Assembly: GCA_013397845.1 (NCBI GenBank)
Contig: VZTG01004270.1
Span: 776,271-840,270, forward strand
From: Melanocharis versteri
Lineage: Eukaryota > Chordata > Aves > Passeriformes > Melanocharitidae
Length of the DNA stretch: 64,000 bases
Direction: 5' to 3'
The notes beneath the pieces were generated by a model. That model worked only from the letters and a program-made list of their open reading frames with translations. It was not told the origin of the DNA and did no database searches. The translations under genes and the position numbers were made by a program. Positions 53,001 through 64,000 of the stretch are shown piece by piece; position 1 is the first letter of the stretch, and each line of letters opens with the position of its first letter.

Positions 53001-56000
53001 AGGAGCAGGAGGTGCTGCAGGGATCCAAAGCAAGGCAGCTGCAGGGAGGTACCTGAGCACAAGACTCGGCTGCCCCAGAGGCTGCTGGATGATGGCATAA
53101 AGGCAGGAATAAAGGAAAAAAAACTTAAAACGCCTCATAGAAGTCCTATTTTTAGGAAAAGCTGAGCACTCACCCTTGGAGCTGCCTTTGGAGCTGCCTG
53201 CCTGGCGGTGCTGGTGGCTGGGCACTCAGACCACCGGGTATTTCAGCTCCAGAACAACCCTTCCTGTACTGGGAAAGCCTGCACTGGCAGCTCCAGCACC
53301 ACTGCAGGAAGGAGCCAGGCATTTTCAGCAACTACTTTTTATAACTAGCAAGATTCATCTGTGGGGTAAAGATTCCCATCAAAACTAATAAATAAAAATC
53401 AAGCCTACATCTTATCAAAAAATCCTTTTCTTTCCGCTCTGGGCCTGTAAATTCCCACAAAGCCAAGAAAAGAGAGAGCAATTTTTAAATGCTGCTCTGG
53501 CAATAAAATCCTGATCTCTCGCAAATGGAATTTGGAACACACAACATGGGGCTATACATTATCCTGCCCGAAAACTCCCTCGGGGAAATGAGGTTATCAA
53601 AATTTGGAGAACCTAATGCAAACGCTGATCCTTCTCCAGTGCAAATGAACGCCACGGCAGGTATTGGAATGGTATTTTCCTCTGCTGGGAGGAGGTTGGT
53701 TGGAATTTGAACTTGCTGAAATAGCCCCATCGCCTCTGATTTTTCATTCCTGCTGCAGGTGCTCCCCAGCACTCAGCATTTATTTATGGAAAGGTTCTTT
53801 CCATGCCGTGCTGCCCTTCCCATTACAATACAAATTACTGCAGAGTTCACGGGCAAGGTTCACAGAAACACTCGAGTTAAATTTGAAAATAATTCATAAT
53901 GCTGCAGGGGATTGGGAAGGATAATCCGAAACCTGAAGACTTGCAAATGAAATTCCCTCTCAAGGGGGATGTGCTTTCAGGAGCATGGCAGGGAGGGCGT
54001 GTGGCAGCGTGGGGATGCCCTGGATCCACATCCAGTGGAGGACGAGCTGGCATCGCATGGGCTGGATGCTCTCGAGAGCCACAGCCAGTCCAGGCAGCAC
54101 TGCTAAGTAACAACTTCATCGATTTTAGAATTGGAATTTAGAATGATGCTTCTTCTGCAAGTTTTTATCACAGGCTTCCCGCTGGAGGTTGACATTGGTC
54201 TGACCACAGTCTCTCCAGAGGACACCCACGCCCTGTCGTGTCCCATCACCCTCCTCATTTCCATGTCTCCAGTGGCTGCCAGGACCACATCAGGACTGTC
54301 CTTATCCAGCTGTATTTTCAATTAGGGTCAGTTTTGCTTCTCCCTGCTCAGATGTCTGCTGGAAATGCCACGTCTCTCTCCGGGGTGCCACAGCAGACTG
54401 ACACAGCGCTGGAGTATTTATTTCCAGCAGCCGAGGCATGATTTGACCACATCCAGCAAGAGGAAACTCGGAGAAACACAACTGAATGAGCAGAACCCGG
54501 GCTGTAATTCGAGAAGAAGGTTTCACCTCACCACCCAGCCGGGTGCACCCCGGGTTTCACTGACAGCAGCTGCTGGATTTGCACCAAATCACTCAGAACC
54601 TCCCTGAGCTCTGCCTTGTGCAAAGGGAAAAACCCAGCAATCAGAGGTGCTTATTCTCAGATAATTGTCATGGAAATCATCAGATATAAGACACTCAAAT
54701 AATTTTTCTTTTTCCACTAAAAAACGCTGAGGAGAAAATTTGAGAATGCTGGAAACACTAGAAAAAATGAGAAAGAATGAAAAATACTTATCAAAGGAAA
54801 TTATTAAGTCCTTGTGTTCTGCAGCAAAAGCAGACATGAGAATTGTCTGATATGACATTTGTAGACTGAAACATTATCAGGATGTTTCCCAGGCTCAAAG
54901 ACTGATTTCAGCATTAAGCCTGTCTGGATTTAATCAGAGAAAAATGAGAATGCCCCATAAATGGTAAGCAAAGGGGTTCAGTAACTCCTCCATCCCCAGG
55001 AATTACTTATTTTGTAGATTGACTTGTCAACAGTTTGCAACTCAACCAAAAACCCAGACAGTATTTACACTGCTTCCCTTCCCCAGAACCTCGTGAAAGA
55101 GATTTTATAGACATACTAAATATCTGCTTTAAATTATTATGAAGTGCAGTAAAGCACCATAAAACCATCAGTCACCAGCAGGAAATGAACTAAATTAAAG
55201 CTGGTTATGATTTACAGTCCAAGTTCCTGTCCAGCTGTTTAGGGTTTGTTGTATCCCAAAATTAACTGTGGAGGAAAGCCAAATTTCAGGTGTAAGAGGA
55301 GGAATACCAGTAGCACCGATTTCTTGAGCAATACAAACAGCACAAGGGAGTCCCCATGATAGTGCCAGGGATAAAAAAATGCAGATGAGAGAGGGTGTTA
55401 AGGATCCTGGTTAAAAGCCAGTCCGTTCCTAAACCTTTCTTGAATTTATTTTAGCCAGGAAACATACGCAGATTTTTTTAGGAGCCCCATGGAAACGCGC
55501 ATGAAAAACTGTGTTCCAGAAGAAATTAATAGCAAATTACATTTGTCAGGTTTTACTTCTTCTTGTTGTTCACAATTAACGAGGCCTCATGTTAGCCCTA
55601 AAATGTGGAATGATTTCTTCTGAGATCTCATGAGACACATGAGACTTTTGGAGTATCAATCCAATTCATGCCTTCCTTAGACTTTAAATTAATCACACTG
55701 ATTACAGCTTTATTTACTCACCAAGGCCTGCTTAGTCCCTCCTTTGTTGCTGTAAAAAGCTTGTTACTCTCTTTAATTGAGCTGCTTTAGTAAACCACAA
55801 GCATTCACACTAATTATTTTCCTTGATGAGAGTGGAACTCCTAATTACTAAAGCTCCCCGAAATCTGTCATCTGACAAGGAACATTACAGTGGCACGTGG
55901 GACAGTTCTGGGGTAGGAGACACAGAGCAGATGGTGGAGAAGGGAACGAGGAGCCAGCCCGGAGCCACACGGAGCCAGGAACAAGAATTCCACCAAATCC

Positions 56001-57533
56001 TGCATTTCCAGAATACACAAATGTGAATGTTGCTATGTTTATAGTCTTCAAACGAAAGATTAATTTGATAAAGTGTTTCATGTACCTCAAAATTATTTAA
56101 TCGCTCGAGTTGCTTTGTTGAAGACATTTTCCTTTTAAATTTAAATTTAGAGTAAAAACTTTTTCAATTAACATTTTTTCTTTCAGTGAGATACTTTTGA
56201 GCTAATTTCTCTCAATCCAATTCTAATGCAGCGCTACAAGAAAAATCAGAAACATTTGTTTTAACTAACAGAAACTAAAGTGCCATTTGGTCACAAAGTT
56301 TGGGTTGTCATTTGGGCTAGAAATAAGTGATTTCAGTGGAACATTCCAAGTGGATACACACAGTTTTTAAGTTCAACCAGTAAAACAGAAACACTTATTT
56401 GCATGAAAATAATTGTATTAAAAACAGAATAAACAGGAATCTGTTTCCTGTTGGACATCCCACAGCCCAAGAAGGAGGTAGTGGACAGACAGAAGGACAT
56501 CAGGAAGAAGCCTGGGCATGGAACTCTCATCAATCTGGAGGCACAAAAAAACTCCCCGATTGTTTGCAAATCAAGCCCGTAACAACTCAATCCAGGGAGC
56601 AGAGGGAAGGTGCACTGGGGCCTGAAACAAGAGCATTATAGGCAGGGCAAGAGTTGGGAGCTCTGGGGTCTCCTGGATTTCTCATCCAGGTACAGACTCA
56701 GCCCAGTCTTGTTTAACTCAGGAGAACAGGCAAGTTCCCAGTTTGCAGCCACTCCGAGGCACTGTCAGGAGCTGTAAATACGTTGTACTTGCTTGTTCAC
56801 ATTATTTGTGTGTTTATTCTTCTTCCTGGCAGTTACACGGGTTTTGGGTCAGTCAGAGTGCTGTAAGTGCTTGGTGAATGGGATAAAACAGCTTCTGTCG
56901 CTAGTGACATGCATAAAATACCAATATCTCATCTTTAGCTGAACACATTACCCAGGTCTCCTGCAGAATGGATCTGCTAACCAGATTAGATGCCAGTTGA
57001 AATCTCTGGAGAACGCTCCTAAATACATTACGAGATTTGCATAACAACAGCCAGTTTAAGTAGCACACAGAAGGAACAGATGATGATCCACAAAACAAAT
57101 CTGCATGTCTGAAAACCCCCTGCTCGCTGGTATTCATCCTGCACAGCATCACCCTCGGTGTGTATTCATCCTGCTCAACGCCATCCCACACCCCAGCAAG
57201 CCAACAGCATCCTCTGACTTCATCTCAGTGGTGCGACAATAATCTTAAATAATGTCTCTTCCAGATTAATCAGCAGGGATGGGAGCCCACACCTCTGCAC
57301 AGCCCAGGCTGACACCACGAGCACGTGCAGTGTTTGGTGATGGACAAGGAGCTGGGATCCATCAGCGTGACACACTGCCCTGCGGTGACGGAGAGGGCAG
57401 GGGTGCAGACAGCACAACAACAGAGCTGGTGGGTGATTCTGAAAAGCTGATGCCTTTGCATGATCCCAGGACAGCTGACATGATCGGGCTGTGACAGACT
57501 GGAGACTCAGGAGGAACTCATCATGCCTGAAAG
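50059..57533. other. Intergenic sequence, no gene seen
   Basis: No coding exon recognised on either strand. From about 54650 to 56400 the DNA is persistently AT-rich, with many TAAT/ATTA motifs and no repeat hallmark. The block 55100-55860 (e.g. ttaattgagctgctttag, actaattattttccttg) is the most enhancer-like part of the downstream region. Elsewhere GC-rich chance open frames up to 175 codons occur (minus strand 51173-51700). Confidence 0.6.
55100..55860. promoter_or_regulatory. AT-rich block, candidate distal enhancer cluster
   Basis: About 760 bp of complex AT-rich sequence rich in ATTA cores and lacking repeats or open frames, 11 kb downstream of the GRIK3 poly(A) site. The assignment is inference from composition. 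Confidence 0.2.
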
Positions 57534-57534
57534 G

Positions 57535-58030
57535 AATGAGAGACTTGTCTTTAAAAACAGGCTGTGGGTCCGCTGGTAGATAAAACTAGCACTGAGAGAT
57601 AAAAGAAACAATGGGAAGGATTCCACTGATTGATGAATGGAATGAGGGAGATTTGTCTTTACAAATAAACTGTGGGTCTGCTGATAGATAAAACTGGATA
57701 CTGAGAGATGAAAGAAACAATTGGAAGAACCAGAAATTCCACAGGAATTCCACTGATTGACACAACCAAAAGAAAAACTTTAGGAGGGGGTCTGTATTAG
57801 GCGTTTCGGGAAGTCTGTACCTCTCAAGTACCTCAGCCAATGGGGAAAGAGAGAGAGAAATGCAGCCAGGAAATTAGGATAAAAAGGAGGCTGCATCCTC
57901 CAAAAATTTGAGACACCCCATGGGGAATGCCCCATGGCCTCTCCCTTTATTCGAATAAAGTAACAGGACTCCTCTCTCTCCTTTTTGGACATAAACCTTT
58001 GGTGTTTGTGGATTAATTTTCCTGACGTGC
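57535..58030 (+). mobile_element. Second type of solo LTR (boundaries approximate)
   Basis: A U3-like region with an internal tandem duplication (57535-57633 and 57641-57760, sharing tgagag/tgaggg, gtctttaaaaac, gatagataaaact and ttccactgattga), then a TATA-like ggataaaaagg at 57878-57888, AATAAA at 57954-57959, a T-rich stretch, and an end near tggattaattttcctga. This order is that of an avian retroviral LTR. The ends and target duplication could not be fixed by eye, and no coding remnant is present. It is unrelated to the family at 6728. Confidence 0.65.
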
Positions 58031-60728
58031 CCTGTGCAAGAGATGCAGAAATGCGTCAGGTCCATGCTGCATCTTCTCTCAGCACCGAATGTTTTTAAGA
58101 GACTTATGGAAGGTTCATTTTGTCGGTTCAGAGAAAGCCGTGACCCCCTGACAGTCACTTAAATAAACCTTGTGCTGGTTCTGGAGGCACACCCTGAGCT
58201 GCCATGAGCCTTGTGCCACGGACAAGTGGCAGGGTGCAGAAGGTCCCGAGGCAGCAGCAGGTCCCAGCACAGAGCAGCAGAGCTGGGCACAGGCACAGCT
58301 GGAAAATGTGTGGAGGAACAAGGGTCAGGCATGAGACAGGGGCGAGGGGCCCAGAGCAGCTGTACGGGTGTGCCAGGCTGAGAACGAGCAGAATTTGAAC
58401 AGAGCTGGGGAAAGTGCCCCAGATTTTATCTGACTGTCGCTCAGTTGCACAAACACTACAATTATCTCCTCATCCTAAGGTACATCCTTCTTTTCAAGGA
58501 TAATCCTAGTGGAAAAGACAGTTTCACTGTGACAAATGACCATTTGCATGCAATTACACATCTGCCCCTTTCCAGATGTGGCTGGAAAATTATACACTCA
58601 GCTCAGGAGCACAGCTGGGTGCCGTCTCCAGCCCCACGTCCTCGAGGACTAACGAGAGCTGTGAAGAGTGAGGCTTTGATAGCTCAGCACATCCCACAAA
58701 GAGGCTCAGGTCATGGCTAGAGCCGGGAACATTTAAATGAGACGACTCCCGTTTCAGCACATGGCTGCCTAAGTGGAGAGTTGCTATTTTGGGTAGATCC
58801 AGAGGACTCCCTGGTGTATTGAGAGCTTTAAGAGGACTGTCGTGACGGGCAGTTCTAAGGAAGCTTCAGCTGCAGATCTCTTTACGCAGATGTTTCACCA
58901 GCACAGAGATCTGCAGGCTCCACACCAGGACCTTCTGATGGATCCAGGCCCAATTATCTGCCAAATGTTCTTCAGCTTTCCTCTGACCGGCACTAATGGA
59001 CCCACTTACAGCTACACATAAAAATTGGTCAGCGTTAAATTGGAAAAAATACTTCTCGGTGCATTTGGGGGTGGAGGCAGGGCTGGAATAGCAGAGGGGC
59101 AAAAGGAGCAGCAGGACTCGGCTGGATTGGGCAGAGCATAAAGGAATGAAATGTGAGAACACTGCAAAAGCCACACTTGAAGTGACTATCAAATCGTGTT
59201 TACCAGGAAAACTGTGCAAGGGCTCTGGAACGCCCTTCCCCAACAAGCACCCACGCAGCGCTGCAGGCGAACAAAGCAGAGACAGAAAACAGATGGAGAA
59301 ATCAGCAATGAAAGGGAACGTTTCCATCTCCCCTCCCAGTCTGAATAAGCACGTACAGGGACACGGCTCTTTGTGCCAAGCAGCCCAAACGGAAGCTAAC
59401 GCCTGCTAGTGCTCTCTGTGGTTATTCTAACACTGCCTCGGGCTAGAACAGCGAGCAGAGTTGTTGGATGACGTGGGATGCATTCACAGCCCTCTGCGGG
59501 AAGGTTCCTGCTGGCAGCTTGGATCTCACTGCTCACAGGTATTTGCACTCACGTCCAGGGCTGGCGTGGAAAACACCGCATCCGCCCACACATCACGGTC
59601 TGGAGTGCAGGCCCCTGACTGAATCCTTGTTTTTCTCTCTCTGAATTTTGTTTGGGATCTTCTTTGAATATTTTGTTCTAGTTTTACATAAATTGGTTCA
59701 TTGTTTTCTGTTCCACCTCTGTTTCTCCCCTCACCTGGGCACGAGGGCTCTGCCGTTCCCTTTCTGGTGCTGCACTTCTTCTCATCCAACCCTTTGCTCT
59801 TGCACAATGTTCTGAAGTTTCAGATTTCCCTGTTTGCCTCCTCATTCACATGACTGGAACGCTTCCACGACAGTATGTCAAACTCTACAAAACCATCAGG
59901 ATTTTGTGCACGTTGTTCCTCTAGTGCCGGGCCCAAAGGGGCCGAGTCTGTACCAGCCCCTGCAGGAGCTGTAATGGTGAGGAAAGAGGCTGCTAAAGAG
60001 AAAGTGCTTGTTCTGACAGTGCTTTAGACAACTGCCTCCTGCCAAATAATCCCACGTTGTTTTCCTGAAGTGCTTTTAAAACTGAAATAGCATTGAGTTA
60101 GAGAGCTCACAAATGGTATTTGAGACGTAAGGGGATGGAAATTAGCAGCTGATACAGATTTCCTGCGAGCAGTTCACAGAATCAGGTTTGACAGAACTTC
60201 TAATTCGTAAGATAAGTGTGTTCATGAACATTTCAGCTGCCAGGTCATGTCACAGCAGAGAAATAGGAATGCAGCAGGGTTTGAAATGAGCCAACTTTTG
60301 TTCAGGAGTCGGGGCAAGTGCAATAAGCAGCCAGAGCTGAGTGAATAATGAAACATTTACTTGGGAACTGTCAGTTCGCTTTCTTCTCCAAATTGTCCTG
60401 GCTTCCTCCAGTTTATTCCTTACCAGAATAATGTGTGTGATGAAGCATCAGCCGTAACTCACTGGAGAGCAGTCCCCTGACATCACAAACAGCTGCAGTT
60501 GGGTCCAGAGGCCACGAGATCCATCATGTTTCTGCCTGAATGAACACAACCTCGTGGCCCTTGGTTTCAAGCCCAGGAGCTGCCCTCTGCTCTGGGTGGG
60601 AGGAGGATCTCACTGCCAGGACCCCTCATGACATCTCTGGAGCCCAAATCCCAGGGGGCAGGGGCAGCAGAGGAACCCAAGGAGCCATCTCCTCAAAAAG
60701 CCAATTCACCATCACTCTCCTCTGTGTG
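58031..60728. other. Intergenic sequence, nothing recognised
   Basis: Unique sequence without coding exon, RNA gene or repeat that I can identify. A 153-codon minus-strand open frame at 58866-59327 shows no domain. Confidence 0.55.
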
Positions 60729-60912
60729 GGGATCACAGAATCCCAGAACCACGGAGGTTGGAAAAGACCTCCAGGATCCCTGAGTCCACCCTGTGCCCAA
60801 TGGCCACCTTGTCACTCAGAGCACAGCACCGAGTGCCACGTCCAGTCGTTCCTTGGTCACCTCCCTGGGCAGCCCCTTCCAATGCCTGACAACCTTTTCT
60901 GTGAAGAAATGC
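60729..60912 (-). mobile_element. CR1 LINE 3' end, antisense
   Basis: Begins atcacagaatcccagaacc and ggaggttggaaaagacctcc, then tccctgggcagcc, ccaatgcctgaca and gtgaagaaat, the reverse complement of the CR1 3' terminal region. About 185 bp, 5'-truncated. Confidence 0.9.
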
Positions 60913-61596
60913 TGGTGGCACAGGGAGCCTCGCAGTGGAAGTGATGTCCCAGTAACAGCCTTGGTCCAGCACTCGACCACAGCCTGGAGCCCAGAGGAGC
61001 TGACCCATGGCAGCTGACCTGCCATTAACAGCAGCAGCTTTGTGCCACCTCTGCTGCTGCACCTGAGGTGCTCACTGCTCTGATCGCTTTATTATCTCCG
61101 TGTGCCCTACGAGTGCAATGTAGAATTCCACCCCACGTATTTATAGCTGGCTAATCACAGCTTAATTACCAAGGCTCAGCAGGCTCTTGTATGAACACCG
61201 AGGCTGAGGCACTTCCACCAGGAAACTTTTTATGAGATAAGCAGAAGCATCAAATTATTCAAGATGTGTGAGAAAAACCTATTTAGTGTTAATTGGGACA
61301 ATTACCTTTTCCCCTAATTTGCATGTGTCATGAATATTAAAACCATAGTAAAAAGCAACCCCTGTCACTGGCTAACTGCTGCCCAAAGAGACGGGCTGTG
61401 GGGAGGAGGGGACAGTGCCAGGCTGAGGGGAGGACAGAGGGACAGCCATGGCCTTCCTGCAGCTGCCTGCAGCCTGCAGCAGCCTCAGGGCATCACTGCT
61501 GGGCAGGCACAGGGGAAACCTCGTGAGAACAAAAAAAATACAGGGAAAAACAGCAGCACCCACAACGTGTTGGGAATGTTGAGGGGACTCTACTGG
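60913..61596. other. Intergenic sequence, nothing recognised
   Basis: GC-rich unique sequence followed by an AT-rich stretch (61080-61350). No gene or repeat seen. Confidence 0.5.
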
Positions 61597-61697
61597 AGCA
61601 ACTAGTCTAGTGGAAGGTGTCCCTGCCCACGGCAGGGGGTTGGAACAAGACGGGCTTTAAGCTCCCTTCCAACCCAAAGCATTCTATGATTCCATCC
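61597..61697 (+). mobile_element. CR1 LINE 3' tail fragment
   Basis: Contains gtctagtggaaggtgtccct, gcccacggcagggggttgg and cttccaacccaaagcattct followed by atgattcca. Sense-orientation CR1 tail of about 100 bp, similar to the one at 38011. Confidence 0.88.
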
Positions 61698-62659
61698 TGT
61701 GCGCCTTCCGTGCCAGATGGAGCTCCACGAGCCCCAGCAGCTCGCACAGAAAGCTCACACAGATGCCTTGAGAAGCTGCTGCTCCTCGAGCTGCAGCCCT
61801 GCCTGGCGGCTGTCCCGTGCACCAGTGACGGGCTCAGCCCCTGAAATTCAGCTCCCTCTCCCCTGCACAGCCCCAGTAACCTGTGCTGGGTTAGGAGCCC
61901 TGTCTGCTGGGGTGCAGAGGAGCAGGAGCCCCTCACAGCCCCCACCTGTGAGCAGAGCTGGGGCACTTCCCCACCACTCTGGCTCCTCAGCCAGGAACCC
62001 CTTCCCCACAGAACCAGGCAGCTCCTGCACTTGCAAGAGCCTGGCTGACATTCGGCAGATATTAAGTTCTGTTAAGCCAAACATCAAGCTGTATTGACCC
62101 AGAGTTAAATATTGACGGAGGCACGATCCCACTGGCTGCAGCAGGACTTCAGGGAAAACTCTTTATCAGCTTCTGTGAGCCCTCAGATGCCGGAGTTTGC
62201 ACATGTGATTGGACTGAGCAATGCCTGCCTGACCTTCAAGGAGCGATGCAGAGCAGGATTTCCTAATTCCTTCTGACTTTCAAGCAAAGAATCCAGGAAT
62301 ATTATTTTCTTCTCACCAATAGTGATTATTGTTGCTGCTGGAAACTCAGCTGGGTTAGTCCAGTAACCCCAACCCAGACCTCAGGCCTTTCCAGAAAGGG
62401 GGGAAAAGGCCAGTGTTTTCCAAAATACCTGAATACATTCTAGAAAGAACTTGTCCTGCAGATAATTGAATTCAATGACATGGAAACAAACTATGAATAT
62501 GACAGGTATTTAAATGGCTTTAAAAGCCTCACTTATAAGCCTCAGCGATGTTTCTAAAAACATGTCTTACAAAAGGAGATGGGGAGAAGAAACATGTGAG
62601 GCACTGGCACAGGCTGTCCAGAAAATATACGTATGCCACACCCCTGAGGCATCCCTGTT
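61698..62659. other. Intergenic sequence, nothing recognised
   Basis: Unique sequence. No coding exon, RNA gene or repeat family identified. Confidence 0.5.
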
Positions 62660-62746
62660 CCCCATCCCTGTTCCAGGCCAGGTTGGATGAGGCTTGGAAC
62701 AACCTGGTCTAGTGGAAAGTGTCCCTGCCCGTGGCATCTGTGATTC
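62660..62746 (+). mobile_element. CR1 LINE 3' tail fragment
   Basis: Reads ttccaggccaggttggatga, ggcttggaacaacctgg, tctagtggaaagtgtccct and then jumps to tgtgattct, so the final tail has an internal deletion compared with the other copies. Confidence 0.85.
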
Positions 62747-62785
62747 TACCAAATTCATTCCCACGAACCCATGAACCAAGATATC

Positions 62786-63110
62786 ACAGAATCATACAAC
62801 AGTGTAGGTTGGAAGGCACCTTAAAGCCCATCTCATTCCACCTCCTGCCTGGGGCAGGGACACCTTCCACTACCCCAGGTTGCTCCAAGCCCTGTCCAAC
62901 CTGGCCTTAGGCACCCGGGGCAGCCCCAGCTTCTCTGGGCACCCTGCGCCAGGGCCTCATCGCCCTCACAGGGAAGAATTTCCTCCTAGTATCCCCTCTA
63001 ACCCTGCCCTGTGGCAGTGGGAAGCCATTCTCCTGCTCTGTCACAGCCTCCTGTCAGCTCCCCCAGGGCCAGGTGGGCTCGTGAGGCTCTGGGCTGCAGA
63101 CCAGCCCATC
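62786..63110 (-). mobile_element. CR1 LINE 3' end, antisense
   Basis: Starts atcacagaatcatacaac, continues gtaggttggaaggcacctta, ccaggttgctccaagccc, gaagaatttcctcctagtat and on through the conserved CR1 3' region in reverse complement. About 325 bp, the longest CR1 in the window. With 62660-62746 it forms a tail-to-tail pair. Confidence 0.9.
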
Positions 63111-63514
63111 CCACTGCCCCCCGCCCCGTGCCATAATTCACTGCTACTAAAGAATCATAACAGAGCTATTTACAGCAGCCATTAAATAAGACAATATTTC
63201 AGCATTGATTTTGTGTCCCTCCCACTAGTGCACACAGCTTTTGATAACTCAAACCTTATGGATTTTTCTATAAACAAAAAATTATCCCCTGCAGCAGGCG
63301 CGAGCGTTGGCTGGTTAGAGCAGGGCCAGGCCCTGCCCTCAGGGCTCAGTGGGGCACCACAGACACGACTCCTGCACCTGGGGCTTCTCTGTCTGGGGAC
63401 TAACGAGAAGACACAAAAGGATGTTGGAGAATCAGCAGTGACACAGTGTGATCTCTGCCAAGCTTTCACTCTTTGTTTACTTTATTTATTTCTATTATTT
63501 TTTTTACGAGAGAA
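63111..63514. other. Intergenic sequence between CR1 copies
   Basis: No gene or repeat recognised apart from a T-rich run at 63478-63506. Confidence 0.5.
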
Positions 63515-63795
63515 TGCTGTGGCAGGGCAAGGGGGAATGGCTTCACACTGACAGAGGGCAGGGTTAGATGGGATATTAGGAAGAAATTGTTCCCTGTGAG
63601 GGTGGGGAGGCCCTGGCACAGGGTGCCCCGAGAAGCTGTGGCTGCCCCTGGATCCCTGGAAGTGTTCCAGGCCAGGTTCACAGGGTTTGGAGCAACTTGG
63701 GAGAGTGGACGGTGTCCCTGCCATGAACAAAATGAGCTTTAAGGTCCTTCCAACCCAAACCATTCCATGATTCTGTGGTTCTATGCAATTCTAAC
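63515..63795 (+). mobile_element. CR1 LINE 3' end, sense
   Basis: Contains agatgggatattaggaagaa, ttgttccctgtgagggtgg, ccctggcacagggtgcccc, tggatccctggaagtgttcc and ccttccaacccaaaccattc, ending in an atgattctgtggttctatg tail. About 280 bp, 5'-truncated. Confidence 0.92.
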
Positions 63796-64000
63796 TCTAC
63801 TCAGGAGACAATAGCTCAGTGTCCAAGGGCCCAGGCATTCCAAGGGGCTCTGCGTGGGCAGGAGGAACCTGTGGATGAAGAGGGAAGCAAAGACCCTTCT
63901 TTAATGGGAAATGTCCAACCTCCCTCCATCCCTCCCCTGCGGTGAGCCACAATGTGCCAACACCTATTTCCACAGCGTGCAAGGGTTGCAGGAGCCTTGT
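63796..64000. other. Intergenic sequence to window end
   Basis: Unique sequence, nothing recognised. Confidence 0.5.

Noticed and set aside
1..64000. tRNA, rRNA, riboswitch or operon structures
   Set aside because: None seen. The window is vertebrate intron/exon and intergenic DNA, so bacterial feature types do not apply.

Overview
This is vertebrate nuclear DNA, most likely from a bird. Eleven consecutive protein-coding exons on the + strand, all with GT-AG boundaries, encode the C-terminal 657 residues of a kainate-type glutamate receptor. Paralogue-specific residues identify it as GRIK3 (GluK3, formerly GluR7). The case for a bird rests on short introns (the exons span about 37.5 kb, whereas the mammalian gene is much larger), CR1 LINE tails as the only LINE type seen, solo retroviral LTRs, and the absence of young SINEs. 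Another sauropsid cannot be excluded by reading alone.

Layout. 1-3241 is the 3' part of an intron. The coding exons lie at 3242-3415, 5175-5318, 8520-8627, 12184-12297, 16300-16503, 24677-24900, 30041-30159, 31979-32196, 38880-39102, 39330-39580 and 40544-40738 (TAG stop at 40736-40738). They probably correspond to exons 6-16 of the mammalian gene. The first roughly 262 residues (signal peptide and most of the amino-terminal-domain upper lobe) lie upstream of the window. A long 3' UTR follows and probably ends near 44.62 kb at overlapping AATAAA signals. The remaining 19 kb looks intergenic: I found no convincing coding exon on either strand, only repeats and a few AT-rich islands that could be regulatory.

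How the exons work together. Exons at 3.2-12.3 kb finish the amino-terminal assembly domain. Exons at 16.3 and 24.7 kb give the S1 half of the glutamate-binding clamshell and M1. Exons at 30.0 and 32.0 kb give the pore loop with its Q/R site, and M3 with SYTANLAAF. Exons at 32.0-39.6 kb give S2 and M4, and 40.5 kb gives the cytoplasmic tail. Counting back from the stop gives exactly 919 residues, the length of human GluK3, so published residue numbers transfer directly.

Repeats. One LTR family (about 436-448 bp, ends TGATGCC...GGCATCA, 4-bp target duplications) occurs four times: 6728-7166, 29574-30009, a truncated antisense piece at about 40296-40527, and 49607-50054. Two copies end only 31 and 16 nt upstream of GRIK3 coding exons. 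A second LTR type lies near 57.5-58.0 kb. CR1 fragments cluster at 60.7-63.8 kb. Two minisatellites with higher-order structure lie in introns at 12.5-13.3 kb and 18.07-18.39 kb.

I found no new enzymatic, defence or mobile system. The most interesting observations are the LTR ends at splice acceptors, including one that must have replaced the natural branch-point region of the last intron, and the open alternative reading frames around the C-terminal tail exon.
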